64,000 nucleotides of DNA, from NCBI GenBank assembly GCA_020726505.1, contig JAHLEZ010000016.1, positions 1,612,001-1,676,000 on the forward strand, in the 5' to 3' direction. The translations under genes were made by a program, and so were the position numbers. This document shows, one piece after another, positions 46,829-56,865 of this stretch. The stretch comes from Leptodontidium sp. MPI-SDFR-AT-0119 (lineage: Eukaryota; Ascomycota; Leotiomycetes; Helotiales; Leptodontidiaceae). The notes under the pieces are model-generated. The model was not told the DNA's origin. It saw only the letters and a program-made list of their open reading frames with translations, and searched no databases. The stretch's first letter is position 1. The number at the start of each line of letters is the position of its first letter.

Positions 46829-48012
46829 TTACGCATGCGTGGTAGTCCCGAATACAACTTGCTCCGGCCACCGTATGGTATCTTCCAGTCCATCCTTTAG
46901 AAGGCCCCGAATCTGTCCTAAGAGCACTGCGGGCCAGCTCCGCAAGTACCAATTCCCTCTCCCGAGGCTTGTTAGGGCGGCAAAATGGGCAAATATTACC
47001 AGGGCCACTGTATTTTGATCCGAGCACATATCTAAGAAGGCGCTGTCGATATCATTTGCCCATTTCCATATCTCTCGGGTCTGTGTCGGATTCTCCACAA
47101 GACGGGCAATGCTAGCGAAGAGCGATTCAGCAGCATGGAGACACACCACTCTCTCCTGGCCTACGCATTGACGCTCTATAAATGATCCTAGCGACGCCAG
47201 CTGCGGAAATGTTTTTTCGAGTCCCTTGATGGACTCAAGCGGGCATGGCTGGTATTTAGCCACAAGAGACGGGATCGAGCAGACGACCGAGGCGAGATGC
47301 TGCTGCACGAACACAGTCGAGCACCTACCAAGCCGAATAGCTTGCAGGAGCTCCTTTACCGGGTCGAGGTTCGGTTGGTGGCAGTCGGGTTGAGCGGGTC
47401 GGAGAAGAGGCTCTGCCACGGCATACATCGAGGTATAAAAAGAGAACCTCAGAAGGGCTGGGCGCTGCGACTCTTCCAAACTCTGGAAGTGCGGTCTCGC
47501 CCGAGTGATGGCGGCCTGCCGGTGAGCGAACCGCCCGGAGGTACCATCTCGTCTGGGACCGGTTCTCGTCGAAGAGCTGGAGAGCGGCAAGAGCAAGAAT
47601 GCTATTGAGTAGGTAGTGGTGAGAGAAGCCAAGTCGGACGGCGTCCGGGTCGTACTCTAATCGCCCGGTTGACCCTGGCGTGTTTGCCAGAATAGCATGC
47701 CGCCGGTGCCAGTAGTCCAGCAACTCCAGGTCAGCCAGGCTATCTTGGCTCAGCGACGTGGTTGAGAGGCTAGGCGCCGAAAAGCTGCAGGAAAGAGTGT
47801 GTCGTTTGCAGTTCAAGCATTGGGGATGGACCTCATTGCACTGGTATCTACCCTCAGTCGCCGAGACGCTACAAGGTACTCTACAGTACTATACATTACG
47901 TATCAAGGGAGAGGGTAGGGAAGTGCACCACAAGTCTTACCTTGACATGTCGCTCCTTACACTGCATACAGCCCCACCGAGATTTAGCGTGTGTTCGGCG
48001 CTGTCTACTCAT
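46829..48012 (-). pseudogene. Second UPC2-like Zn2Cys6 regulator copy, frameshifted
   Basis: Exon 1 is 48012-47941 (same 72 nt as the intact copy), then a GTAAGA to ATACCAG intron, then 47840-46829. The cluster is complete (GCMQCKERHVK, CNEVHPQCLNCKRHTLSC) and is followed by DSLADLELLDYWH and LGFSHHYLLNSILALAALQL. One extra base at 47529-47530 shifts the frame after WYLRAV; the other frame continues with HRQAAITRARPHFQ to the end. The C terminus is shorter than in the copy at 35782. It may be a pseudogene or an assembly error. Two CGTAT dyads and one GATTATAATC lie upstream. Confidence 0.85.
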
Positions 48013-48105
48013 CAAGGGCGACGTCCCGGACTCTCTAGAGACAGAGATGGGGCAGTTGATGGAATGGGTAGGCGTATCACGATGTTGGCAAGAGGAAGCC
48101 GTTGG

Positions 48106-48119
48106 TCGTATAAATACGG
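48106..48119 (+). promoter_or_regulatory. CGTATNNATACG dyad, site 5
   Basis: TCGTATAAATACGG, identical to site 1. Confidence 0.6.
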
Positions 48120-48209
48120 CCGCAGGTGGCGTTCCCCCTTTCATATTGGGTCCGGGTCTCGTACCACTCTTCCACTCCTGGAAGAGGATCATGTACGGAG
48201 GTCACGCCA

Positions 48210-48223
48210 CCGTATAAATACGA
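48210..48223 (+). promoter_or_regulatory. CGTATNNATACG dyad, site 6
   Basis: CCGTATAAATACGA, matching the six-site consensus. Confidence 0.6.
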
Positions 48224-48309
48224 CGGGACAACGTAACCGCGTCAGGGTCAGTCACGCTAATCCTCCACCAGCCAATATGCCAAGATGCTAGGGCTAGCAG
48301 GCAATAATT

Positions 48310-48319
48310 GATTATAATC
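48310..48319. promoter_or_regulatory. GATTATAATC palindrome, site 2
   Basis: Perfect 10-bp dyad 298 bp upstream of the second Zn2Cys6 copy. Confidence 0.45.
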
Positions 48320-48936
48320 TTAAGCTTACAAGTACGTCCCGCCGAACAGCATTGGTCTAAAATGCGTAACATAGGCTTCGGTATCCAAACCATCACCCAC
48401 AACCTAAACTGAGTAAACTCGTCTGTCAGTCAGGCGCTCAATGGCGAGTCTCCGCATACCACGTGGTATATCATGGATGAGCCCCTCAAGGATGTGCTGC
48501 TATGGTAGGCGAATTTCAGCGAGAAGATGAGTTGAGCTTGGGGATCTGCTGAGCGGTCGGTGCATAGGAAATTGGAGGCCCCCTTGTCCAGGAGACATCT
48601 TGACAGTCATCGCGGGTGCGTTAGGGCCCAGGGCCAGCTCTCGTAGACTGCGAAAGATGAGTGGAGAAAGATAGTTTTTGCCACAGGTGATTAAATATAA
48701 GACTATTGGGCCGGATTTATCTTATGAGCGATACAAAGACCTGTGTACTTCCTACTTGGCCGATCTATTCCGCCAAGCCTTCGAGTGGGTTCCCCCGCCA
48801 GGGCCACTGACAAGGGGGAACCTCCAATGAATTCTTAATGCGTGTCGGCTGCTTTTGAAGTAGGTTTCCTTAGTGAAACACCAAATTTTATTATGGAATC
48901 AACATACCAATTACCTTTCGTACCTGTTCTAAAGCA

Positions 48937-49072
48937 ACTGAAGAGCTCGGAACTTACTCGTGACCAACGAATACGTGTTCATACCCTTGAGGGACAAACG
49001 CACGGCCATACTCCCTCTGCTCCTCCAGGCCCGGCAGTGATTCAAGTCATAGCAATCCAGCTTGCCACCTGA
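48937..49072 (+). pseudogene. Possible Tc1-type transposase N-terminal scrap
   Basis: The residues SSELTRDQRIRVHTL resemble the start of the helix-turn-helix of fungal Tc1-type transposases. The expected continuation (a GWTY-type turn) is missing and no inverted repeats were found. Weak call. Confidence 0.25.
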
Positions 49073-50038
49073 CCTCCAGCCAGTGTGCCTTCAATTTGTC
49101 AATTATATTCTGTGTGCCCTTAAACAAGACATTGAGACTGTGTAAAAGGAGTGTTATCTTTTTATTAACATTAACCTAGATATGATGCTATACTATTGAC
49201 GGTAGTAGCACGTGCTTTTTGAGATGTTCTATATCCTTTTCGTACTCGATCCAGAGGGATTATATAGTGTTTTTAGAATGATAGACAAGCTCTCTAAGTA
49301 GTTGTGCTGATGTAATAGCTCGTTCTATATAACATATGTATTCGGAGAGACATTAAAGGTAAGCGTGATGAATTTCGCAGTTTCCATGTTCTTCAGGAAA
49401 TCCCGGGACTTACATGCCACGTCCAAGGGACATTTTTAAAGTTGAAAATGAGTAGAACCGCAACAAACGTCCATGGCTACGTGAAGTATGACACGGCAAC
49501 ATCGTACATGGTGGACATTTTGATGTTTTGTACATCGACACATCGAATAACAGACCGAGGATCATGGCTCACAGCTTTCTTATGACTATCTGACCGAATC
49601 GCAACTTCCGCCGGAAGATGAAACCGTTGGGAACTTCTCAACAAATCCGTTCGGCATTGATGGCCAAGGAAAGAGTAACCGGCAAGAAGTTCACTCTATC
49701 ATAAGTTCTGGGCAATCAGGATGGGAGCTGCGCACTTCGGGAAGCCCGAAGCATTGAGCTCTAGCGGCCGCTTACTAGGGCTGTCCAAATTTGTTGCACC
49801 CATGTAATGTAACCTTGTGCGGCGAGAAATCATGACTCGGACAATAGTATTCGCACGTGTGAGCCGAGGGAAGGCTTTCGGGAAAGGTAGGTAATGTTCC
49901 CCATACGCGATTATAATCAGGTTATACTCAACACTTTGGCATATCTCGATCGTTTCAAGATAAATAAATATGACGGAAAGCATGCCTCTCATCTTGGGAT
50001 CGTAAAGTATCTAAATCCACGATTATTTACCAGTTTTC
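49073..50038. other. No gene supported; one GATTATAATC site
   Basis: AT-rich spacer without recognisable coding sequence. GATTATAATC at 49909-49918 lies about 120 bp upstream of the MpaB-like pseudogene. Confidence 0.5.
49909..49918. promoter_or_regulatory. GATTATAATC palindrome, site 3
   Basis: Perfect dyad upstream of the second MpaB-like copy, the same element seen upstream of the intact copy. Confidence 0.5.
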
Positions 50039-51114
50039 ATGATGGCGGCTTTCCAAAGTGTGACCGACTCGATGACTGTAATTCCTCGCTCTATGGTCTT
50101 GGCATTCTTATTCCTGGTGTACCTCTCAGTCGTCAAATCTCTGCGCTACCGAAGATGTCACAAAATTCAATCGAGATTTCAGAATAGGCCGCTGTCTTCC
50201 ATAACAGATCATGCAGGAGTTGCAGGAACTGGAATTCCCGTACAATTTCCACAACTCACGGATTGCTGAGGGTATGAATCGACTGCTACAACAACTAGCA
50301 CACAACACTGACAATACACTAGACAGCAGGAATCCCAACAATATCCAAGTTACTGGTTGCGACTGGTAACCTGAGTGAGAAAAATGCGTCAAAGAGAGCG
50401 GCTGACACCGAAGTCTTGCTGGCAGAAGTCCAGCACTCAGACCCTACTTCTAAACGCTATCTCTAAGCTGTAGCAAGAATGGACTTTCTGCACTCGCGAT
50501 ACCGCAAGCCGGAAAAATTCTCGACGAAGATCTTCTCCACACTCTATCATCTGGTGTCGTTGAAACATTTCGCTTCGTCGATAAATTCGAGTGGCGCACG
50601 TTCACTGATGTGGAAAGATGTGCCATTGGGGTCTTCCACAAGAACTTAGGAGAGGGTATGGAGATCCCGTTTACACCACTGCCATGAAGTAAAGATGTCT
50701 GGAGAAGCCAAGTTCGACTTTATCAAACACCATCGGCAACATCCGAGCATTTCGCAAGTTCATCATCCGTCACTTCCATCTTCCTCGGCCCAGCTTCATG
50801 CGAGTTAAAGTCGTAGCCGACGCCCCGAACCCAACATCAGCCTTGTACAATATCCACAAGTATGTTGTGCATCCTTGGTATGTAAAGCCATCATTCGGAC
50901 AGCGATGGGGGTTAAAGCGTGGATTGTGAGATGGTTCGGAACGGGAATCGTGCCTGGAGACTCGGGCGATATATATCGACCACAAGGGTACGACATCCGA
51001 ACTGTGGGGCCTGCCGCTCAGGAGGGTAAGGGGTTTGAGGAGATGAAGATTAATGTTGAGCAATTGAGGGGCCAGGAGGGAATGAGCTGTCCATTTTCTT
51101 TTGGGAAGGTCTAA
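50039..51114 (+). pseudogene. Second MpaB-like oxygenase copy, decayed
   Basis: The start encodes a membrane anchor (MVLAFLFLVYLSVVKSLRY) and NRPLSSITD. The frame then shifts, with MQELQELEFPYNFHNSRIAE in the next frame and an intron at 50272-50326. AGIPTISKLLVATG and KRAADTEVLLAEVQ follow, then a TAA, then pieces in changing frames: EWRTFTDVERCAIGVFHKNL and MEIPFTPLP. About 90 family residues are deleted, and IIRHFHLPRPSFMRVKVV, HPWYVKPSFGQRWG and DIYRPQGYDIRTVGP complete it to a stop at 51114. Relative to 24797-26177 the order is the same. It is non-functional: frameshifts, stops and an internal deletion. It is followed 0.8 kb on by the intact bZIP gene. Confidence 0.88.
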
Positions 51115-51902
51115 GAAATTGAACGTAAATGACTTAGTAACAGGCCAGGAGGTTGCTCTAGAAAATTCATTATCTCGAGACCCAAAATAATCCCAATAAC
51201 TGTTAAGACGGGACATGCTGAAATGAGTGTTTGAGGAGGACCGTCTACTGAAATCTAATACTTCGCCAGATCGTCAGTTGATTTGTGGTTTCCTTTATGT
51301 GGATATGAAAATTATATCTACAAGACGCCATGGAATTGGGAGGTGACTTGTGGATTGGAGTTGGAGGAGTTTTGCTTGCAGTAGAGTGAAAAAAGCTGAC
51401 CCCCCCTTACAAGAACTTGTCTTCCGATTGGCGGAGAGCCTTCGGAACAAATTTCATTGGTTATGGGCAGCCAATAAAAGTGGAGACGAGGCTCAAACTT
51501 TGGGGACCCCACTGTAGCCCCGAAAATCTGATTATAATCAAGCCGGCCCGTTGGTCGGTTTACATCATTGAAAATTCTCCTCAACATATCTTCAGATACA
51601 GAGGACAACGAGGAACAACCGCCCCCCTCCCCCCTCCCCTACCCACGCCGCACCCCCGCCGGGATATATAATCGAAGCAGAAAAAGAGGAACGCCAAGTC
51701 TATCAGTCTAGTCTCGTCTGGAACGACATACGTCGGATAGGGGTTAAGGCCAAGTTGACCGCTCCGTTTCCGCAGCCGATTTTAATCAGCCTCATCCCAC
51801 GCTGCTTGTACGCCAACAGCATTCGGCATTCTAACCTGTCGAAGCAGTGCATAGCTGCGCGCTTCTTTTCTGATTGCTTATCTAACGCCACCGGCTAGCA
51901 GG
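51115..51902. promoter_or_regulatory. Promoter region of the bZIP gene with GATTATAATC
   Basis: TGATTATAATCA, a perfect 12-bp palindrome, lies at 51529-51540, about 363 bp before the ATG. A C-rich stretch is at 51620-51660. No gene recognised. Confidence 0.55.
51530..51539. promoter_or_regulatory. GATTATAATC palindrome, site 4
   Basis: Central 10 bp of a perfect 12-bp dyad (TGATTATAATCA) upstream of the bZIP gene. Confidence 0.5.
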
Positions 51903-53336
51903 ATGGATGGTCCTCCACCCAAGTCTGGACCCAGGCAGTCCCAGCAGGGTGGTGGGCGACGTGGGCGGCCACGGCTGGCGACAACTGATGGAGATCCCGC
52001 TGCAGTAAGTTCATATATATTTCCGAAACCTTGAGCATTGGTAAGAATCGACATGGTGACATCACGTAGCAACGACGAGCGCAGATTAGACTCGCACAAC
52101 AGACCTTCCGATCCAAGAACCAGGGTCTGGTCCAGACTCTGCAAAGACGAGTTGAGGAGCTTGAAAAGGAAGCATACAGGAGGAACCGTAGTTTCTCCAC
52201 GTTCTACGATGTAGCTCTGAAATCGAATCTGCATAGGTCGGAGCCGAAGCTCTCAGCAATGTTGAGGCAAACCGCTGAACTATTTCTATTCGAGAAACAG
52301 TCCGAGGTGTTTATAGAAGCCCCTCAGGGTAGAGTAACGGAGTCAGAACCAAATTGCGACTATTCCGCCTCTAGTGAATGGTCGCAGGCTCTAAGCCGCC
52401 CCTTCTCACCACTTCCTGACAGTAATACAATTTTCGGATTCCACATCCCCGCAGAATACGACCACTCGTCACCCATTATCCGAGTCGAAGACCACGACTA
52501 CCCAATCACACCGCGTTCAACTACACCGCAAGACGCTTGGATACCAGCACCGGGTCCAAGATCCCTCCAACAAGATTACAGCTACAGTTTCCAAGAGTCG
52601 ACATTTGGCCGCCGTCTCCATCGTCTTTGTCTAGAACACACATATAGACTTTTCATCAATCCTGGAACGGATCCGAAGACAGTGTATCGTGTCTTCAGGC
52701 TTGTGCAATGTATGGCTGATACTAAAAAAATGCAGCCTTATTTTGAGAGCCTGCTTCGTCGCGGCGATAACGAATCACTGGAGCTCCCTGGTCTTCCTTA
52801 CTACACAATTGGTGGTGCGGGAACGCATTATCAGAGGAAGGATCTGCAGGGAAAGATGGGACTGCCGAGTAATACGAGATTGCCGAAGAGGATTCTGGGG
52901 AGTGTGCCGTTTCAAAGTGGGAAGGGCGATCAGAATGAGAACTATATTCAGTTTTTGGAGAGGTTGGGGTACGGAGGGATTTGGATGGACTCGTACGATG
53001 TTGAAGCGTACTTAAGGAATAGAGGGGTGATGATCGATGAAAGGGCTGCGGTTGTGTCCATGCAGCCAAGTCTGGGATCTGTGACTGAATTGTCGACGCA
53101 GGTAGAACTTAAGAGTCTGAATCCCCAGATGCCGAAGTGCGCGCCAGCGACATTTTCTTTCGATATCCAGAGATTTGTTGAGTGTGAGTTTGGAAGAGTT
53201 CCTCATACATATGTGCTCTGATTAACGGGTGGCAGATCTTTTGAAAGATGTGGTTATGCTAGGACGTGCGCCGGGATTCAGGAAATCTGGTATCGATTTG
53301 GCGATTGATCATGCGTTGAGGCAGGACTTTTCCTGA
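51903..53336 (+). CDS. Atypical bZIP transcription factor
   Basis: Exons 51903-52004, 52070-53183 and 53236-53336 give 438 residues. Exon 2 opens with the basic region QRRAQIRLAQQTFRSKN and a heptad region LVQTLQRRVEELEKEAYRR. The invariant Asn of classical bZIPs is Ile here, as in the fungal RRAQVRRAQ-type family. The C-terminal domain holds FGRRLHRLCLEHTYRLF, VYRVFRLVQCM, PYFESLLRRG, LPGLPYYTIGGAGTHY and NTRLPKRILGSVP, and the end reads VMLGRAPGFRKSGID. All splice sites are canonical and the frame is intact. It follows the dead MpaB-like copy on the same strand; a truncated relative lies near the intact MpaB-like gene. It may control the MpaB-like genes. Confidence 0.92.
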
Positions 53337-53841
53337 ACAGAAGAGATGCACTAGTTTTGAGTAGCTACTGGAGTCATCATGAGAGCATAACTGCGTGCCT
53401 TGTCACAGCCACTGACGAGTTAGCAACCGGCAAAAGCGAGGGGCAGGAGATATGGACTTCTGGAAAAGGCGGTCGACCTGGCAGGAAAGAGCTCAGAGCC
53501 ATGAGGCACGACTTGAATATTGTATGTTATTAGATGCTGGGAGTCGACCTCTGGCACACGCTGGTTTTGGGAAGGATATAATAGCGATGAAGAGACGTCA
53601 GAAGAGAAAGGAGACATTCCCTCACAAAACAAAAGGGCCCGAATAATTAATCACCTGGGCCCAGCTGATCAAAATACGTTCTCCAAGCTCGATGAATTAT
53701 GCGGATTGCTTTCATTGCGGTTCCAGTGCAAGCCTAGTACCACCACTTAGTTATCAAAGCTGCGTTGAGTTCACTATTGCAAAGCAAGAAATTGACCTCG
53801 CAAATCCTGTTTCCAGCCCAACTGATTTCCCGGCGAACACA

Positions 53842-53849
53842 CCCACTAC
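53842..53849 (+). repeat. Left 8-bp target-site duplication of the hAT element
   Basis: CCCACTAC, identical to 59444-59451. Confidence 0.93.
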
Positions 53850-54453
53850 CAGAGTGACCATTCAGCCAGCCAGCTTTTAAGCCAATCAGCAAGCTGAGAT
53901 AAATCTGTAGTCCATTCAGCTCAAATATATTTGTAGTCTATTCAGCTGTAATATCGTGAGCTTAAAAGCTAGCTTTTAAGCTCGTACGATTTCTTTTAAC
54001 GATTTTGGAGTGAGTTTATAGGCACTTAGTGTGTGCTTTATATGCCTTCGCTTTGTTGATTTAATGCCCCGGGACGGAAAAAACCCACTCCGATAGGCCA
54101 AATTTAGGCGGTGAGGCCCGGCAGGATTTGAAAATCCCCTCACTTTATATCAATGATACATATTAAGTGCCCAAAATCACCAAAAACACCACCACAATCA
54201 TGTCTCGCCGTACTACACCTATTCTAATTGATGATAATCGATCTGAGGCATCTGCGGCGACATTTGTAGGTCCTGTAATCGATCCCTTTGCTCGTACAAG
54301 CTTTTTGCATAACTAGTATTAAGAGACGATTTTAAGCGACCCCACCACTTTTTCGCATCCACCCCTCCCCCAGCCCCCCCTCATACAACACCTACCTTCA
54401 ATATCTCCACAACAACAACTCCAATTCGTTGAAATTTGGCATACTTGCAGTTG

Positions 54454-54969
54454 CATATAGAGCCATCAAGATTCTCTCGGCGCGTACAAGGGCTAGCCCC
54501 CGATAGCTCGCAAAATTCAAAACGGCGGCCAAAACCAAACACTAACTCCCTCCTAGCATTTGAGGAACTCCACGGTACCCAGACGACTCAACAGGCCACT
54601 ACAAAGCGTCGCAGAGCTAGGACTGTTAGTTCCGACCCTAAAGAGCAAGTTCCCGACCCTGCGACTTCATCTCCACAAGCTCAGCGCCAAAAAACTAGTG
54701 CGGGGGAGGCTAATAAAGAGGTGGTGGATATGACTTCTTCTCCTGCTCAAATCCGTACACCTACGATTGCTCCTACAAAGGCACGCCCTACGTTTGATCC
54801 CAAGGTGTTATTCGATAAGGAGGCACAACATAGACATACTGCTGTTGATCTAATTAACTTTAGTAGTGGGGCCTCAATTAGGCAAGGTATGATAGGTGCG
54901 GGGTCAGGTGAGGATGAAGAATTCAACGATTTTTTTTGTCGAATACTAAGTTTTTTAGATAGTCAATGA
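54454..54969 (+). CDS. Passenger open frame in the Tc1/mariner element
   Basis: An open frame runs from about 54436 to a stop at 54969, convergent with the transposase. It lacks an ATG near its start; the first ATG is at 54727 (MTSSPAQIRTP). The upstream part encodes a basic, Ser/Thr/Gln-rich stretch with TTKRRRARTVSSD, like a nuclear-localisation segment. The end is acidic (GSGEDEEFNDFFCRILSFLD). I recognise no domain. It could be an accessory protein read through an intron or a spliced leader, or a fortuitous frame. Confidence 0.4.
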   Translation, partial: HIEPSRFSRRVQGLAPDSSQNSKRRPKPNTNSLLAFEELHGTQTTQQATTKRRRARTVSSDPKEQVPDPATSSPQAQRQKTSAGEANKEVVDMTSSPAQIRTPTIAPTKARPTFDPKVLFDKEAQHRHTAVDLINFSSGASIRQGMIGAGSGEDEEFNDFFCRILSFLDSQ

Positions 54970-55191
54970 TTGATCAGGGACAAGTATACCCTGGATACTT
55001 TAATTCAAGTGTTTTACCCCTAATTGCGTTGATTTTTGGCGTTATATTACACCCGGGATAATGATCTTACGACACTTTACATGATACCTTCACTTTCACT
55101 TAGTATTTCCTAATTAGGATACATTGATGGATTTCATATACGATCGCTTTCCTTGTATTTCCTACTGTAATTACAGCTAAATAGTACATAT

Positions 55192-56178
55192 TCAGATCAT
55201 CCCACAGTTCCTAAAATGTGCTTGTGCCCTACGAGCTGCCTCTGGACCAGTTCCTGACTCCCTAATTGCGAATTCTAAGAAACTTTGATAAGAATCATAG
55301 TTTCTACGCTCCCTCTTATAATAACGGCGTATCCAATGCTTTAAATCTCCAAAGCTCTCTTCAATAGGATTAAAATCTGGCGAATATAGAGGTAGGAATT
55401 TAAGCCATACCCCTTTCCGCCGGTATACCGTCAGAATTGCGTTGATATTCTTATAATAAATTGAGGCGTTGTCGAGTATAACGACTAATCGGGGCTGAAG
55501 ATAGGGGTTACATAAAGGTAACAAATAGTCCACCAAAAAGGCCTCAACGATATCTGCCGTACATGTGCCTTCTAAGGTATGAGAGGCTATGTAGCCCTCC
55601 ACAGTATAGGCCGCCAATACAGAGACTCTTTCCCGATATTCAAGCCATTGGGAAACCCTTGCCTTAGCACCTTTATGTGACCACCCAAAGGTACGATCTC
55701 CATTCCGCTCGTCACTTCCTGACTCGTCGACAGCCACTACTTGATTAGCAGAGAACTCCTGCATAAAATCAAGCCATTGTGTCCTTAATTCCTCATTCCG
55801 TTGAGCTGCCACGTATTTGAGTCGTTTCCTTGTAATCTTGATACGTTTCATAGCACGGCAAACCGTCGATATGAACACTTTTATGCCGTAGGCCTCTAAA
55901 AGAAAGGTTTTTAGCTCGTCCAGGTACATCCATGGCCCCTTGTCGAGTAGGAGTTTCAGCGCCTTTTCATGCTCTAATTGAAGTACTGGGACCGGTCCTC
56001 CAGAGTACGGCATGGCCTTTAATCCCTTGCTTAATCTCTTCTTGATCTTATAGACGGTTTGTACAGAAGTGCTATGCACTGCGGCAATTTGCTCGAGATA
56101 CTCGAATGGAAGGGGTCCTGGTTCGTCCAGCGCATTCTCAATGTCCGCCACAACGGATAGGGGTAAGCGAGCAGGCAT
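55192..56178 (-). CDS. Tc1/mariner-superfamily transposase, DD36E spacing, intact
   Basis: The ATG at 56178 (MPARLPLSVV) gives 328 residues without stop or intron. An N-terminal helix-turn-helix region (EQIAAVHSTSVQTVYKIKKR) precedes a second, winged segment (YGIKVFISTVCRAMKRIKI). Catalytic residues: Asp151 (VVAVDESGSDER), Asp236 (VVILDNASIYYK) and Glu273 (PLYSPDFNPIEESFGDLK). The gap between Asp236 and Glu273 is 36 residues, so the triad is DD36E rather than the common DD34E. It would bind the element's ends and integrate at TA. Intact coding and clean ends suggest it may be active. Confidence 0.93.
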   Translation of the reverse strand: MPARLPLSVVADIENALDEPGPLPFEYLEQIAAVHSTSVQTVYKIKKRLSKGLKAMPYSGGPVPVLQLEHEKALKLLLDKGPWMYLDELKTFLLEAYGIKVFISTVCRAMKRIKITRKRLKYVAAQRNEELRTQWLDFMQEFSANQVVAVDESGSDERNGDRTFGWSHKGAKARVSQWLEYRERVSVLAAYTVEGYIASHTLEGTCTADIVEAFLVDYLLPLCNPYLQPRLVVILDNASIYYKNINAILTVYRRKGVWLKFLPLYSPDFNPIEESFGDLKHWIRRYYKRERRNYDSYQSFLEFAIRESGTGPEAARRAQAHFRNCGMI

Positions 56179-56341
56179 GGCACAACAACAAAAATAGGTT
56201 CGCTGGAAAGAGCTAAATGGCAGCTTCAAATTGACGTATCTGCGAAGTGTTTTGAGCGTTGCGTTGTGAAGTTATGTGTGGGGGGCGTGTATATGGGAGA
56301 TGGCGGGGGAGACCTGACGATTAAAAGTGGTGGGGTCGCTT

Positions 56342-56865
56342 ACAGCCATATCGATAACGTGAGGCACCTCCGACAAAAAGCGAGGGGTGCCTCCCTCACC
56401 AATTTCCTTCAAATCCATAAAGCTGTGACTACCTACCGCCACAGATGTACGTGTTTTAAAACCTTAAAAAAATCAATGCAATTAATAATAACCATTAGTT
56501 TATTATATTTATCTATTTTTTATTACATAGAAATATGTAGTAGTTGTATAATAATTGAAAGTCTTGAAATCTTGATTTTCGATCGCCAAAGAGCGCCGAG
56601 AGCTTGAAAAAAGCAGAGCCGCATCGCCCGACTTAAAGATTCAACTCTTACATCTCTAAAAGCGATTCATTTAATTAGCGCAACACGAGAAATTAAAGAT
56701 GCCCTGGTTATAATTAATTTAAGATATTATTAATTCTATATAACGTTACGAAAGTAGTGTTATTCGTAGGGGCGTGGATTGAAGGTTTGGTGAGGTGCCA
56801 GCCCCGCGAATTTTCAAAGGCTCTCGCTTCGGCTCTGCAGGTGCCTCACGTTATCGATATGGCTG
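56342..56865. repeat. 524-bp MITE with perfect 27-bp inverted repeats
   Basis: The ends at 56342-56368 and 56839-56865 are exact inverted repeats of 27 bases (starting CAGCCATATCGATAACG) and are flanked by TA on both sides (56340-56341, 56866-56867). The left TA is also the right target site of the Tc1/mariner element. No coding capacity; the centre is AT-rich. Confidence 0.92.

Larger units (their letters stand above)
48013..48936. promoter_or_regulatory. Promoter region of the second Zn2Cys6 copy, three palindromes
   Basis: Dyads at 48106-48119 and 48210-48223, and GATTATAATC at 48310-48319, lie about 94, 198 and 298 bp upstream of the ATG at 48012, a regular spacing of roughly 100 bp. The 16-mer GTCGTATAAATACGGC is shared exactly with the intact copy's promoter. 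The remainder to 48936 shows no gene. Confidence 0.6.
54335..56339 (-). mobile_element. Tc1/mariner element, 2.0 kb, apparently intact
   Basis: Inverted ends AGCGACCCCACCACTTTT (from 54335 and, complemented, to 56339) are flanked by TA on both sides (54333-54334 and 56340-56341). One intact transposase lies on the minus strand and a second open frame on the plus strand. There are no internal stops, in contrast to the surrounding hAT sequence, so this is a recent insertion. Confidence 0.92.
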
